Assembly: GCF_026241335.1 (NCBI RefSeq)
Contig: NZ_JAPHAV010000006.1
Location: forward strand, 62,001-126,000
DNA length: 64,000 nucleotides
Reading direction: 5' to 3'
DNA from: Ochrobactrum chromiisoli
GTDB lineage: Bacteria; Pseudomonadota; Alphaproteobacteria; Rhizobiales; Rhizobiaceae
This document shows positions 9,475 through 18,402 of this stretch, piece by piece. The notes below the pieces were generated by a model. The model was not told the DNA's origin, ran no database searches, and was given only the letters and a program-made list of their open reading frames with translations. The first letter of the stretch is position 1, and every line of letters starts with the position of its first letter. The position numbers and the translations under genes are program-made.

Positions 9475-11265
9475 ATGCCCCATGACACGCCTTTGATTGC
9501 AGCAATTGTCATCGGGTTATGTCTGGCATTTCTTTTCGGCACGATTGCCACGCGTCTTAAAATTTCTCCTCTCGTCGGTTATCTGCTGGCCGGTATTATT
9601 GCCGGACCCCATACGCCCGGCTTCGTCGTCGATCAGGATCTCATTCTTCAACTGGCCGAAATCGGCGTTATTCTGCTGATGTTCGGCGTGGGCCTGCATT
9701 TTTCCCTCAAAGATCTGCTTTCGATAAAGGCCATAGCGGTGCCCGGTGCGCTGGCACAAATCGCGACAGCCGCAGCCCTTGGGACCGCTCTTGGTTTAGC
9801 ACTTGGCTGGGATGTAAAAGCCGGACTGGTTTTTGGCCTGGCCCTTTCCACTGCCAGCACTGTGGTGCTTTTACGCGCCATGCAGGACATGCGTCTCATC
9901 GATACAGACCGGGGCCGCATCGCAGTCGGCTGGCTGATTGTTGAAGACCTCGCCATGGTTCTGGCGCTGGTGCTGCTGCCAGCACTTGCCAGCTTAAGCA
10001 GTGAACAAGGTCACGCAGTCGCCAGCGATCCCATCGCCCAATGGCTGGGGCTCGGCATCACCGGCATCATTGTCTTCACCATTGCCAAGGTCGCGGTGTT
10101 TGTCGCTCTCATGCTGGTGGTTGGCCGCAAGGTCATTCCATGGCTGCTGAATGTCATTGTGCAGACCGGATCACGCGAATTATTTCGCCTTGGTGTTCTT
10201 GCAATAGCCCTCGGCGTTGCTTTTGGTGCGGCACATCTGTTCGGTGTGTCTTTTGCACTTGGCGCATTTTTCGCTGGCATGGTGATGAGCGAATCCGAAC
10301 TCAGCCATCGCGCTGCCGAAGAATCCCTGCCTTTGCGCGATGCGTTCGCCGTTCTGTTCTTCATTTCAGTGGGTATGCTGTTTGATCCAATGAGCCTCAT
10401 TCGCGATCCCCTGCCCCTGATCGCGACTCTTGCCATCATTCTGGTGGGTAAATCGGTTGCAGCTTTCTTTATCGTACGCGCGTTTCGCAGGCCAATCGGA
10501 ACCGCCTTGACCATTTCTGCAAGCCTGGCCCAAATCGGTGAATTTTCTTTCATTCTGGCCGGATTGGGTGTCAGCCTCAATCTGCTGCCGCCCGATGCCC
10601 GTGACCTGATCCTTGCCGGTGCAATGCTTTCGATCTTTCTCAACCCATTGATGTTCATTGCTGCGGAGCGTATGCGGCCATGGCTTGAAAAGCGGCTGGG
10701 TGGAGAAATAGCTCATGACGAAAGCGTCCCATCCAGCGGCGATACGGATCGCTCCGAACCCCGGCCAATAAGCCCCCTCAAAGGGCATACGATCATCGTC
10801 GGCTATGGCCAGATCGGCAAACACATCGCTTCAAGTTTACAGGAAAGGCAGTTACCTTTCCTCGTTGTCGAAAATTCGCCCAAGATTTATTACAAATTGA
10901 AAGAAATCGGCATTGAAGCTATTGCGGGAAATGCCTCGGATGCTGAAATATGGGAAACGACGAATCCGGAATTCGCTCAACATATTGTCATTGCAATAGC
11001 CAATGCCTTTGAGGCAGGACGCATAACAAGTCTTGCCCGATCCGCGAATCCCGGCATCCGTATCATTGTGCACGTCTGCTCACCAGCAGAAGCGAAATAT
11101 CTGGAGGACCTGGGTGCAGATGAGGTTATTCTAGGGGCTGCAGAAATTGCCAGCGCCATGGAACGCGCGATAAGCAGCGAGGCCAGCGCCACGCGGAAGC
11201 AATCGGTTAGGACACAGTCCGACGCCACGACAGATTTGAATGGGAATGCACCGGAACTGTCCTGA
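9475..11265 (+). CDS. ybaL: Kef-type cation:proton antiporter with TrkA-N domain (YbaL-like)
   Basis: 596 aa. The first 400 residues are a CPA2 antiporter domain with about twelve membrane segments; the opening (TPLI, then KISPLVGYLLAGIIAGPHTPGF, then GVILLMFGVGLHFSLKDL) matches E. coli YbaL closely from memory. A linker leads to a TrkA-N (RCK) nucleotide-binding domain from about residue 437, with GYGQIGKH as its glycine-rich loop. The family exchanges K+ or Na+ for H+ across the inner membrane, and the RCK part gates it through bound NAD(H) or another ligand. The next gene follows 61 bases later on the same strand. Confidence 0.9.
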   Translation: MPHDTPLIAAIVIGLCLAFLFGTIATRLKISPLVGYLLAGIIAGPHTPGFVVDQDLILQLAEIGVILLMFGVGLHFSLKDLLSIKAIAVPGALAQIATAAALGTALGLALGWDVKAGLVFGLALSTASTVVLLRAMQDMRLIDTDRGRIAVGWLIVEDLAMVLALVLLPALASLSSEQGHAVASDPIAQWLGLGITGIIVFTIAKVAVFVALMLVVGRKVIPWLLNVIVQTGSRELFRLGVLAIALGVAFGAAHLFGVSFALGAFFAGMVMSESELSHRAAEESLPLRDAFAVLFFISVGMLFDPMSLIRDPLPLIATLAIILVGKSVAAFFIVRAFRRPIGTALTISASLAQIGEFSFILAGLGVSLNLLPPDARDLILAGAMLSIFLNPLMFIAAERMRPWLEKRLGGEIAHDESVPSSGDTDRSEPRPISPLKGHTIIVGYGQIGKHIASSLQERQLPFLVVENSPKIYYKLKEIGIEAIAGNASDAEIWETTNPEFAQHIVIAIANAFEAGRITSLARSANPGIRIIVHVCSPAEAKYLEDLGADEVILGAAEIASAMERAISSEASATRKQSVRTQSDATTDLNGNAPELS

Positions 11266-11326
11266 AAGGTACAACCGATGCGCCAAAAGGGGATGACATG
11301 CGAAATAAAGGTGCGGTGGCCAGTTA

Positions 11327-12274
11327 ATGAAGTTTAAGGATTATATCTGGCCAATAATAGGCATTTGTGCAGTCGCTATTTCAGCATGGCTTCTCTATCG
11401 TGAATTGCGCAGTATCTCGCTTGATGACGTTCTGGACAGCCTTTACGCGATCCGCGCTCATCATTGGCTTCTTGCAACCGCCGCAGCACTCCTCGCCTAT
11501 AGCTCGCTCGCTGGCTATGACCGCATCGCACTTCTTCATCTGCGCAGAAAAATATCCTGGCTCTTCATCGCGCTGTGCTCGTTCACAACTTACGCCTTAT
11601 CGCACAATATCGGAGCCTCCGTTGTGTCTGGCGCTGTCGTGCGCTACCGCGCCTATTCCTCGCAGGGCATGCCCGGCAGTGAAATCGCCGTCCTCATCGC
11701 TTTCTGCTCTTTCACATTCGTGCTGGGCGTCATCATCACATCAAGCATCGTGCTTCTGCTCGAACCGCATATTCTCATGCGTTTCAACGAAGACCTGACG
11801 CCGACCGTTTCCACCATCATTGCTTTGCTGATGCTGGCATTCGTGTTGCTCTATATTTTTGGTAGCTGGCTCCAGCTTCGCCCATTGCAGATCGGTAAAT
11901 TCCGTCTGGAATATCCGCGCCTTCCCGTGGTCACACAGCAGCTTATAGTGGCGCCACTCGAACTCATCGGCGCTGCAGGCATCATCTATTTTGCACTCCC
12001 AGAAGCGGGCAATCCCGGCTTTCTGATCATCCTTGGCATCTTTCTGGTATCGTTCTCGGCGGCGCTTATTTCGCATGCACCCGGTGGGCTTGGTGTGCTG
12101 GAACTGGTGTTTCTCACCGGCTTGCCGGACATGAATCAGGCTGATGTTCTCGCCGCACTGATTGTTTTCCGTCTCCTCTATCTGCTGATCCCTTTTGCCA
12201 TCTCGCTCTTTGTGGTTCTGATTTTCGAAAAATCACAATTCGTATTGCGGTGGAACGAAAAGCAAAAGAAGTGA
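11327..12274 (+). CDS. UPF0104 / LPG-synthase-like integral membrane protein (YbhN type)
   Basis: 315 aa with seven or eight hydrophobic segments. The pattern SHNIGASVVSGAVVRYRAYS, an Arg-rich loop and the late motif SHAPGGLGVLELVFL are typical of the UPF0104/COG0392 family, related to the membrane half of lysyl-phosphatidylglycerol synthase (MprF) but without the catalytic domain. Its function is not established; a role with lipid-linked substrates is only inferred. It is likely cotranscribed with the antiporter before it. The ribosome binding site is weak. Confidence 0.8.
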   Translation: MKFKDYIWPIIGICAVAISAWLLYRELRSISLDDVLDSLYAIRAHHWLLATAAALLAYSSLAGYDRIALLHLRRKISWLFIALCSFTTYALSHNIGASVVSGAVVRYRAYSSQGMPGSEIAVLIAFCSFTFVLGVIITSSIVLLLEPHILMRFNEDLTPTVSTIIALLMLAFVLLYIFGSWLQLRPLQIGKFRLEYPRLPVVTQQLIVAPLELIGAAGIIYFALPEAGNPGFLIILGIFLVSFSAALISHAPGGLGVLELVFLTGLPDMNQADVLAALIVFRLLYLLIPFAISLFVVLIFEKSQFVLRWNEKQKK

Positions 12275-12436
12275 GACAGCGAGGCGGGTATAATTTTTAC
12301 ATATCCGCCTCAAATTGAATTCATTTTTCTTAAAAATAGGCATAATCACCCCTATCTTGGAAATTGCTTCGCATAACCTCCCAATGCAAAAGCAGAAACA
12401 GCCTTATCCCAAGGCACTTCCAAGAGGAACTTACGC

Positions 12437-13000
12437 ATGCCTGCGACATTGATCATCCCCGGTTACAAGGGATCGGAAGCAGGCCACTGGCAGCGCCAAT
12501 GGTTGCATGACGATCCGTCAGCAGTGCTTGTCGAACAGGACGACTGGCACTATCCGGTGCTATCCGACTGGATGCACGCGCTCGAAGCCAAACTCGCCGA
12601 GAATCCCGGTGCGGTTCTGGTTGCCCATAGTTTAGGTTGCATTCTTGTTTCGCATCTCGCAAGCCGTCCGGCTGCAGCTCACGTTGCTGGCGCACTTTTA
12701 GTCGCCCCGGCAGACGTTGAAACCATGTCCCGCCGCGACAGCCGCTTTGAAAGCTTTGCGCCGCTGCCGCGTCATGAACTGACTTTCCCGTCCATCGTCG
12801 TTGCCAGCCGCACTGACGACTATATGAGCTTTGCCAAGGCGGAAGCCATCGCCAATGTCTGGGGTGCAGGCTTTGTCGACATGGGTGACGCCGGACATAT
12901 CAATGTGGAAAGCGGCTTCAGCCGCTGGCCGGAAGGCGCGATCCTCGCCTCGTCCCTGCATCGTGAACCCATAACACACACGCTCTCCCAAGCAGCGTGA
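12437..13000 (+). CDS. RBBP9/YdeN-type alpha/beta hydrolase
   Basis: 187 aa, the usual length for this serine hydrolase family. The start has the characteristic IPGYKGSEAGHWQ. The nucleophile elbow is AHSLG with Ser65. The acid is probably in TDDY (Asp127 or Asp128) and the base is His154 in AGHIN, so the catalytic triad is complete. The substrate is unknown. GAGGAA lies eight bases before the ATG. The gene ends at a strong hairpin shared with the convergent sulfate operon. Confidence 0.9.
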   Translation: MPATLIIPGYKGSEAGHWQRQWLHDDPSAVLVEQDDWHYPVLSDWMHALEAKLAENPGAVLVAHSLGCILVSHLASRPAAAHVAGALLVAPADVETMSRRDSRFESFAPLPRHELTFPSIVVASRTDDYMSFAKAEAIANVWGAGFVDMGDAGHINVESGFSRWPEGAILASSLHREPITHTLSQAA

Positions 13001-13004
13001 CCGC

Positions 13005-13042
13005 AAACCGCCCGCTTTTTTATAAGTCGGGCGGTTTCTTTT
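13005..13042. terminator. Bidirectional terminator, hydrolase / cysW
   Basis: AAACCGCCCG (13005-13014) pairs with CGGGCGGTTT (13028-13037), followed by TCTTTT on the plus strand. It also lies directly after the cysW stop on the minus strand, so the sulfate operon seems to end here. Confidence 0.8.
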
Positions 13043-13874
13043 AACTATGCTGTCTGCGTTCCAGCCAGACTTTAAGAACGAGCGTCAACAACGCAATGCC
13101 CGCCAATGTCGAAGCCGCAGCAAAAGCCCCGGCAACATTATAATCGTTGAACAGAAGTTCAACCTGCAAAGGCAGCGTATTCGTCTTACCGCGAATGGCA
13201 CCCGATACAACGGACACAGCGCCGAATTCACCCATCACGCGTGCATTGCAAAGGACTGCGCCATAAAGCAGCGCCCATTTGATATTGGGAAGCGTGACAT
13301 AAAAAAATGTCTGCCACGCATTGGCTCCAAGCGTCAGAGCCGCTTCTTCCTCATCACTGCCCTGCACTTGCATCAATGGAATGAGTTCGCGCGCCACAAA
13401 GGGCGATGTCACAAACAGGCTCACCAGAAAGATGGCTGGAACGGTGAACATGATCTTGATGTCATACGTTTCAAGCAGCGGCCCGAGCAGCCCTTGCGAG
13501 CCATACAAAAACAGATAGGTCACACCCGCAACGATAGGCGACACGGAAAACGGGATCTCGACGAAGGTAATCAGCAGCCTGCGCCCGGGAAAGCGGAATT
13601 TCGTGACCAGCCATGCAACACAAATGCCGAATGCCATATTGATCGGCACAACGACAATTGCGGTCAAGACCGTCAACCACACTGCATGCAGCGTATCAGG
13701 CTTGAGGATTTCTCCAAAGAAGACATCCACGCCCTTGCTGAAAGCATAGGAGAAGATGACGGCCAGCGGCGCGCCAATGCAAATTGCCGACAGAATTGCA
13801 GCAAGCCCGATCAACAGGCTGCGCACAGGACCCGGCGCATTGCGCGCCTGTAAACTCGCACTACCGCTCTGCAT
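13041..13874 (-). CDS. cysW: Sulfate/thiosulfate ABC transporter permease CysW
   Basis: 277 aa, six membrane segments and the EAA-loop of binding-protein-dependent permeases (EEEAALTLGANAWQTFFYVTLPNIKWALLYG, quoted in part), which contacts the ATPase. CysW pairs with CysT in the inner membrane to form the sulfate channel. It overlaps the end of cysT by 14 bases, which indicates translational coupling. No cysA-type ATPase follows; a terminator comes directly after the stop. Confidence 0.93.
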   Translation of the reverse strand: MQSGSASLQARNAPGPVRSLLIGLAAILSAICIGAPLAVIFSYAFSKGVDVFFGEILKPDTLHAVWLTVLTAIVVVPINMAFGICVAWLVTKFRFPGRRLLITFVEIPFSVSPIVAGVTYLFLYGSQGLLGPLLETYDIKIMFTVPAIFLVSLFVTSPFVARELIPLMQVQGSDEEEAALTLGANAWQTFFYVTLPNIKWALLYGAVLCNARVMGEFGAVSVVSGAIRGKTNTLPLQVELLFNDYNVAGAFAAASTLAGIALLTLVLKVWLERRQHS

Positions 13875-14682
13875 AACGAAGCTGCCTTGCCTGAATGAGG
13901 TTGGTTATGAGCAGCATGAAAAACGCCATCACCAGCATAACAAAAGCAAGTGCGGCGGCTGCCGGATAGTCATATTCATCCAGCCTGATAAAAACGAGAA
14001 GCGACGTCACTTCCGTTTCAAAAGGCAGGTTGCCGGAAATGAAGACGATAGAGCCAAATTCTCCAAGACTACGTGCAAAGGACAATGATGCGCCGGCCAG
14101 AAAAGCGGGAAAGATCGTCGGCCAGATAATAAGCGAAAAAATCTGCCAGGGTGTAGCGCCAAGACTGCGCGCCGCCTCCTCCACATCCGCACTCATGTCC
14201 TCAAGCACCGGCTGCACCGTACGAATGACAAACGGAATACTAGTGAAAAACATGGCAATCATGATACCAAGCGGCGCGTAAGCAACTTTAATACCGATGG
14301 GTTCGAGAAAACGTCCAAACCAGCCATTTGGGGCAAACAATGTCACCAGTGCCAGACCGGCAATCGCCGTTGGCAGCGCAAAAGGCAAATCAACTGCCGC
14401 ATCAATCAACCGCTTACCCGGAAACTGATAACGCGACAAAACCCACGCCAGCAGCAAGCCGAAAAGACCATTCAACACGGTGGCCACCGCTGCGGCACTG
14501 ATTGTGATGCGAAACGTCGCCAGCGCACGATCGGAGGTAACAATTCTCCAGAAATCGCTCCAGCCGAGGCTGGCAGTTTTCAGAATCATAGCCAGAAGCG
14601 GCAAAGCGACAATGACCGCCAGATACAGCAAAGCGCAGCCGAGGGTCAGCCCGAACCCCGGCAACACCGAATTGCGTTTCAT
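13861..14682 (-). CDS. cysT: Sulfate/thiosulfate ABC transporter permease CysT (CysU)
   Basis: 273 aa from this ATG. It has six membrane segments and an EAA-loop (DVEEAARSLGATPWQIF). The start MKRNSVLPGFGLTLG lines up with the E. coli CysT N-terminus. In-frame GTG (14697) and TTG (14709) codons lie just upstream; the GTG has GGAAAA seven bases before it, so the true start may be slightly earlier. Middle gene of a binding protein-cysT-cysW operon for sulfate uptake. Confidence 0.92.
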   Translation of the reverse strand: MKRNSVLPGFGLTLGCALLYLAVIVALPLLAMILKTASLGWSDFWRIVTSDRALATFRITISAAAVATVLNGLFGLLLAWVLSRYQFPGKRLIDAAVDLPFALPTAIAGLALVTLFAPNGWFGRFLEPIGIKVAYAPLGIMIAMFFTSIPFVIRTVQPVLEDMSADVEEAARSLGATPWQIFSLIIWPTIFPAFLAGASLSFARSLGEFGSIVFISGNLPFETEVTSLLVFIRLDEYDYPAAAALAFVMLVMAFFMLLITNLIQARQLRYAER

Positions 14683-14750
14683 GCTCAGAAGCGACACTGG
14701 ATTTTCCAAATGAAAGGCGAGCGCTGACTGCTCTCGCCGGATAATTGTTT

Positions 14751-15758
14751 TTACTTGGCAGTAAAGAGCTTATCGAGCACACCGCCTTCGGCGAAATGAT
14801 CTTTCTGAACCTTCTCCCAACCGCCAAAAGCATCTTCAACCGTTACAAGACGCACATCTGGATAAATATCCTTGTGCTTTGCAATCACGTCCTTGTCATG
14901 CACACGATTAAAGTTCTGCGCAAGAATTTCCTGCCCTTCCGGCGAGTAAAGGTAATTCAGATACGCTTCGGCAATCTTGCGTGAACCGCGCTTATCGACG
15001 ACCTTATCAATCACTGTCACCGGAAACTCAGCAAGCAGGCTGACTTCTGGCACAACCACATCATATTTATCTGCACCCAGAACCTTCTCAGTGCCGCGGG
15101 TTTCCGCTTCAAACGTCACCAGAACATCGCCAATGCCGCGTTCGGCAAAGGTCGTCGTTGCACCACGACCGCCCGTATCAAACACTGGAACATTCTTGAA
15201 GATTTTACCGATGAATGCGTGAACCTTTTCCTGATCACCCTTGAACGCTTCATTGGCATAGGCGGTGGCTGCGAGATAAGTGTAGCGCGCATTGCCGGAG
15301 GTCTTAGGGTTAGGGAAGACTACCTTCACATCGTCGCGAGCCAGATCGTCCCAGTTCTTGATGCCCTTTGGATTGCCTTCACGCACCAGAAACGCCGGGA
15401 ATGAATAATAAGGCGAGGAATTATTCGGCAAACGCTTCTGCCAGTCAGCGGGGATCAAACCACCCTTGTCATGGAGAACCTGCACATCGGTTACCTGATT
15501 AAAGGTCGCAACGTCCGCTTCAAGGCCTTCCAGAATGGAGCGTGCCTGCTTGGATGAACCGGCATGAGACTGATTAACGGTGAGATCTTCCCCCGTCTTG
15601 GTTTTCCAGTCAGCCACAAAGGCCTTGTTCACCTGCTCATAAAGCTCGCGCGCAATGTCATAAGAAACATTGAGAATATCATGAGGCTGCTCTTGTGCCT
15701 GAACCGGGGCAGCACCCAAACCAAGCGCAACCGCCGCATATAGAATAATTTTCTTCAT
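14751..15758 (-). CDS. sbp: Periplasmic sulfate-binding protein
   Basis: 335 aa. Signal peptide at residues 1-21 ending VQAQ. The mature protein starts ILNVSYDIARELYEQVN, the hallmark of the Sbp/CysP family, and has NQSHAGSSKQARSILEGLEADVATFNQ, which forms part of the sulfate pocket. The start is set by GGGAGAAGGG nine to eighteen bases before this ATG; an upstream in-frame codon is less likely. First gene of the operon with cysT and cysW. It delivers sulfate, possibly thiosulfate, for cysteine synthesis. Confidence 0.93.
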   Translation of the reverse strand: MKKIILYAAVALGLGAAPVQAQEQPHDILNVSYDIARELYEQVNKAFVADWKTKTGEDLTVNQSHAGSSKQARSILEGLEADVATFNQVTDVQVLHDKGGLIPADWQKRLPNNSSPYYSFPAFLVREGNPKGIKNWDDLARDDVKVVFPNPKTSGNARYTYLAATAYANEAFKGDQEKVHAFIGKIFKNVPVFDTGGRGATTTFAERGIGDVLVTFEAETRGTEKVLGADKYDVVVPEVSLLAEFPVTVIDKVVDKRGSRKIAEAYLNYLYSPEGQEILAQNFNRVHDKDVIAKHKDIYPDVRLVTVEDAFGGWEKVQKDHFAEGGVLDKLFTAK

Positions 15759-15973
15759 AATCCGCACCCTTCTCCCTTTGCGTACACAAAGGACCCATAA
15801 CTCGGTCTTTATTGGGAAATAAATCTACATGGAGAAGAGCAATAAGCAACCTAAATCATTGATTTAAATATATAAACTACTTTTAAAACCATTCTTGGAA
15901 ATCTTGCCTCTATGCAAAAAACGCATGAGAAAAATTTTCCATGAAAGCAACAAGAGGCGAAACAGAAATAGAG

Positions 15974-16000
15974 AAGCCGGAAGCTTTCGCCTCCGGCCTT
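15974..16000 (-). terminator. Hairpin with GAAA tetraloop, minus strand
   Basis: Read on the minus strand, GCCGGAGGC and GCTTCCGGC form a nine-pair stem (one G-U pair) closed by a GAAA tetraloop, then TTCTCTATTTC. On the plus strand the G-U pair becomes A-C, so the minus strand is favoured. It lies 77 bases after the stop of the small ORF at 16074 and could end its message. Confidence 0.5.
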
Positions 16001-16073
16001 CGAAATTTTTTCTTGGTTGAGAGCGCATCTGAGCCAAGGACTGTTTCACACTTTTCGGGATCTGCTCTCAATC

Positions 16074-16262
16074 TCACCAAAAACCGCGATGCTGCCAGCA
16101 CCACAGAAAACTTTGCTCCCCGCGGTCAAGGCGATGGCGACGGCGTTCAGCAATTTCCTCAGCATTCAACTTCATCTTACCCCAGGGCTGTGCGAGACCG
16201 GCCGCCACGCCCAGCACAGCATTTTCTAAGCTTTGAGCCAGCAAGTTTAATTTGCGCTTCAT
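16074..16262 (-). CDS. Possible small protein gene, unrecognised
   Basis: 62 aa with no family recognised. The start is supported by GGAGG four bases before the ATG, the best ribosome binding site in this gap. The protein is basic, with an amphipathic opening (MKRKLNLLAQSLENAVLGVA) and a charged helix AEEIAERRRHRLDRGEQ. A minus-strand hairpin with a GNRA-type loop lies 77 bases downstream. The last third (FLWCWQHRGFW) is odd and may be non-conserved. It could equally be chance. Confidence 0.35.
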   Translation of the reverse strand: MKRKLNLLAQSLENAVLGVAAGLAQPWGKMKLNAEEIAERRRHRLDRGEQSFLWCWQHRGFW

Positions 16263-16329
16263 AAATCCTCCAGTTCGCGCCCATTTCGCGAGCAGCTATT
16301 CAAAGCAGCGACTTGGAACTTACGTCCTA

Positions 16330-16376
16330 TCCGAACGAAGCGAAGATCTGATTCAATCAGATCAAATCGCGCTCAA
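16330..16376. repeat. Palindromic intergenic element
   Basis: It contains GATCTGATTCAATCAGATC, a near-perfect palindrome, followed by AAATCGCGCTCAAG. The opening CCGAACGAAGCGAA resembles CCGACCGAAGTGAA at 5940-5953, and the TGATTCAATC core and CGCGCTC end match the element near 5993-6030. It is probably a dispersed repeat of the Brucella/Ochrobactrum group. Confidence 0.5.
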
Positions 16377-16507
16377 GCCGCAACAATGAACAATGTGTTA
16401 ATTTTGAAGGCTTGCGCATTAAAGTCAATATCATACTGATTTTATCGGAGTTTACAGAACGAAATATTTTGCAAGCATCGCGAGGATGCCCGCAAAATTA
16501 TTCCGGC

Positions 16508-18076
16508 TTACAGCGTATAATCGTCAACCGGCCTGATCCGTACTTTCTCGATGTGCCGCCCCGTCATGGCTTCAATAGAGAACTCATATCCATCTGCCAC
16601 AAAATGTTCACCGCCAAGCGGCAAATGACCAAGGTGCCAGAGAATATAGCCGGCAAGCGTGGTGTAACGATCGCTGTCATCAACGAGATCACGCTGAAGT
16701 ATGCTGCTAAGGCGGCGAATATCGGTAAAGCCATCAACAAGATAGCCGCCCATTCCGTCCGATTCCGCCACCGCGGCTTCCTCGTCCTCATCAGGGAATT
16801 CACCCGCAATGGCTTCCAGCACATCGGTCGGTGTCACCACGCCTTCGAACGAACCGTGCTCGTCGACCACCACGGCCAACTGGACCGGCGAAACACGAAG
16901 CTGCTCCATAACCCGAAGCACATTGGCATTTTCATGCACAACAAGCGGCTGCTTGACCACATTGTCCCAATTGATTGGCTTGCGATCGCTCATGTCGAGC
17001 AGCAAATCTTTCACCAGCACCACACCAACAAATTCATCGACCTGTCGGCGCGCCACCACAACACGCGAATGCGAAAGTCCACGGATCGCCTGATGCAGTT
17101 CATTTTCGTCTTCATCCAGATCAAGCCATTCGACTTCATTGCGCGGCGACATGATCGAGCGCACGGGACGATCAGCAAGATCGAGAACACCACGGATCAT
17201 TTCCTTCTCTTCGGGCAGGAAAACGTCACTGGCAGCCGTTTGCTGGGCGATGACATCGACCGTATCCGAGAGCGGATTGTCATCGCGCTGACCCCCGAGC
17301 AGACGAAGCACAGCACCAGCGGTTCTCTCACGCAAGTCGTTGGTTGTCACCAGCTTCTCGCGGTTCTTGCGTGCCATCTGGTTGGCGGCCTCAATCAGCA
17401 CCGAGAAGCCAATAGCGGCATAGAGATAGCCCTTTGGAATATGGAAGCCGAAACCTTCGACAACGAGGCTGAAACCGATCATCATCAAAAAGCCGAGACA
17501 GAGGATGACAACGGTCGGATGCTTGTTAACGAAATCCATAAGCGGACGCGAAGCCAGCATCATCACACCAATAGCGATAACAACGGCAATCATCATCACC
17601 GGCAAATGCTGCACCATACCAACAGCGGTGATCACGCTATCAAGCGAGAAGACGGCATCAAGCACGACGATCTGAACGATAACCTGCCAGAAGATCGCAT
17701 GCACAACACGCGTATTCTTCGGACCATGCGCGCCCTCAAGCCGCTCATGCAGTTCCATTGTGCCCTTGGCGAGCAGGAAAAGACCACCAATAAGCATGAT
17801 AATATCGCGACCGGAGAAAGAAAGCTCCATTACGGTAATCAATGGCTCGCGCAGCGTCACGATCCAGGAAATGGATGCAAGCAGCACAAGGCGCATCACA
17901 AGCGCCAGCGTGAGGCCGACAATACGCGCACGATTGCGCTGATGCGGCGGAAGTTTATCGGCCAGAATTGCGATAAAGACGAGATTGTCGATGCCAAGAA
18001 CAATTTCAAGCACCACCAATGTCACCAGACCTATCCAGGCATTGGGGTCGGCAATCCAGTCCATGGACCAGTCCAT
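16508..18076 (-). CDS. TerC-family membrane protein with CBS pair and CorC/HlyC domain (YegH/YoaE type)
   Basis: 522 aa. The N-terminal 230 residues are a TerC domain with seven or so helices and the acidic motifs [12 protein letters not shown] and [14 protein letters not shown], thought to bind a divalent metal. After a linker come two CBS domains (about residues 300-425, starting [17 protein letters not shown]) and a C-terminal CorC_HlyC domain. E. coli YegH and YoaE share this order. A role in metal export or membrane metal handling is inferred from TerC relatives such as the Mn exporter Alx/MeeF. AGGAG lies ten bases before the ATG. The 5' leader is structured and has its own terminator (see 18097-18295). 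Confidence 0.9.
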   Translation of the reverse strand: MDWSMDWIADPNAWIGLVTLVVLEIVLGIDNLVFIAILADKLPPHQRNRARIVGLTLALVMRLVLLASISWIVTLREPLITVMELSFSGRDIIMLIGGLFLLAKGTMELHERLEGAHGPKNTRVVHAIFWQVIVQIVVLDAVFSLDSVITAVGMVQHLPVMMIAVVIAIGVMMLASRPLMDFVNKHPTVVILCLGFLMMIGFSLVVEGFGFHIPKGYLYAAIGFSVLIEAANQMARKNREKLVTTNDLRERTAGAVLRLLGGQRDDNPLSDTVDVIAQQTAASDVFLPEEKEMIRGVLDLADRPVRSIMSPRNEVEWLDLDEDENELHQAIRGLSHSRVVVARRQVDEFVGVVLVKDLLLDMSDRKPINWDNVVKQPLVVHENANVLRVMEQLRVSPVQLAVVVDEHGSFEGVVTPTDVLEAIAGEFPDEDEEAAVAESDGMGGYLVDGFTDIRRLSSILQRDLVDDSDRYTTLAGYILWHLGHLPLGGEHFVADGYEFSIEAMTGRHIEKVRIRPVDDYTL

Positions 18077-18096
18077 GATGTGTCGGCTCCTATAAA

Positions 18097-18190
18097 ATCA
18101 ACGAAAAGAAAAAAGAGAAAAAACGCCGCATGCATTTCCCTTCCGAACCGCTGAAACGCAGAACGGTATGAGGAAATTGCAAACGGCGTG
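18097..18190 (-). terminator. Terminator within the leader of the TerC-family gene
   Basis: On the minus strand, 18172-18188 (CGCCGTTTGCAATTTCC) pairs with 18124-18140 (GGGAAATGCATGCGGCG) with a few mismatches, enclosing a small inner hairpin. The stem is followed at once by TTTTTTCTCTTTTTTC. It stands between the structured element at 18205-18295 and the start codon at 18076, so it would stop transcription before the coding region. Confidence 0.7.
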
Positions 18191-18204
18191 AATAAGTTCA
18201 AAGC

Positions 18205-18295
18205 CTTTTAGGTCCGATGCTCCCGGAATGGGAGCGGGACTTCGTGAAGACGAATCGTCAGGACTGTCGCCGGGCATAAAGCGCGATGAACCTTT
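18205..18295 (-). promoter_or_regulatory. Structured 5' leader element, candidate riboswitch aptamer for the TerC-family gene
   Basis: Three nested pairings are seen on the minus strand: AGGTTC (18293-18288) with GGACCT (18215-18210) closing the element, a hairpin TTCGT-CTTC-ACGAA (18254-18241), and a hairpin GCTCCC-ATTCC-GGGAGC (18235-18219). G-U pairs fit the minus strand and not the plus strand. TerC genes often carry the Mn-sensing yybP-ykoY riboswitch, but its hallmark GGGGAGUAG is not visible. From memory, a separate alphaproteobacterial candidate motif called terC has been described; whether this is that motif needs a covariance-model search. Confidence 0.6.
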
Positions 18296-18402
18296 TAAAA
18301 AGACATGAACCGGACACGTTGCGTGCCCCTCAATGCCATGTTGTCATTTGAACGTATGAGCGCTGTATTATGCAGACACAAAGCGCGCACGCAAGACCAT
18401 AT

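Noticed and set aside
16412-18154. 580-codon plus-strand open frame
   Set aside because: It is antisense to the TerC-CBS-CorC gene; its translation is a low-information His/Asn/Thr-rich shadow with no domain.
18077-18295. Calling the TerC leader a yybP-ykoY Mn riboswitch
   Set aside because: The conserved GGGGAGUAG and its partner loop are not visible, so the class was left open.
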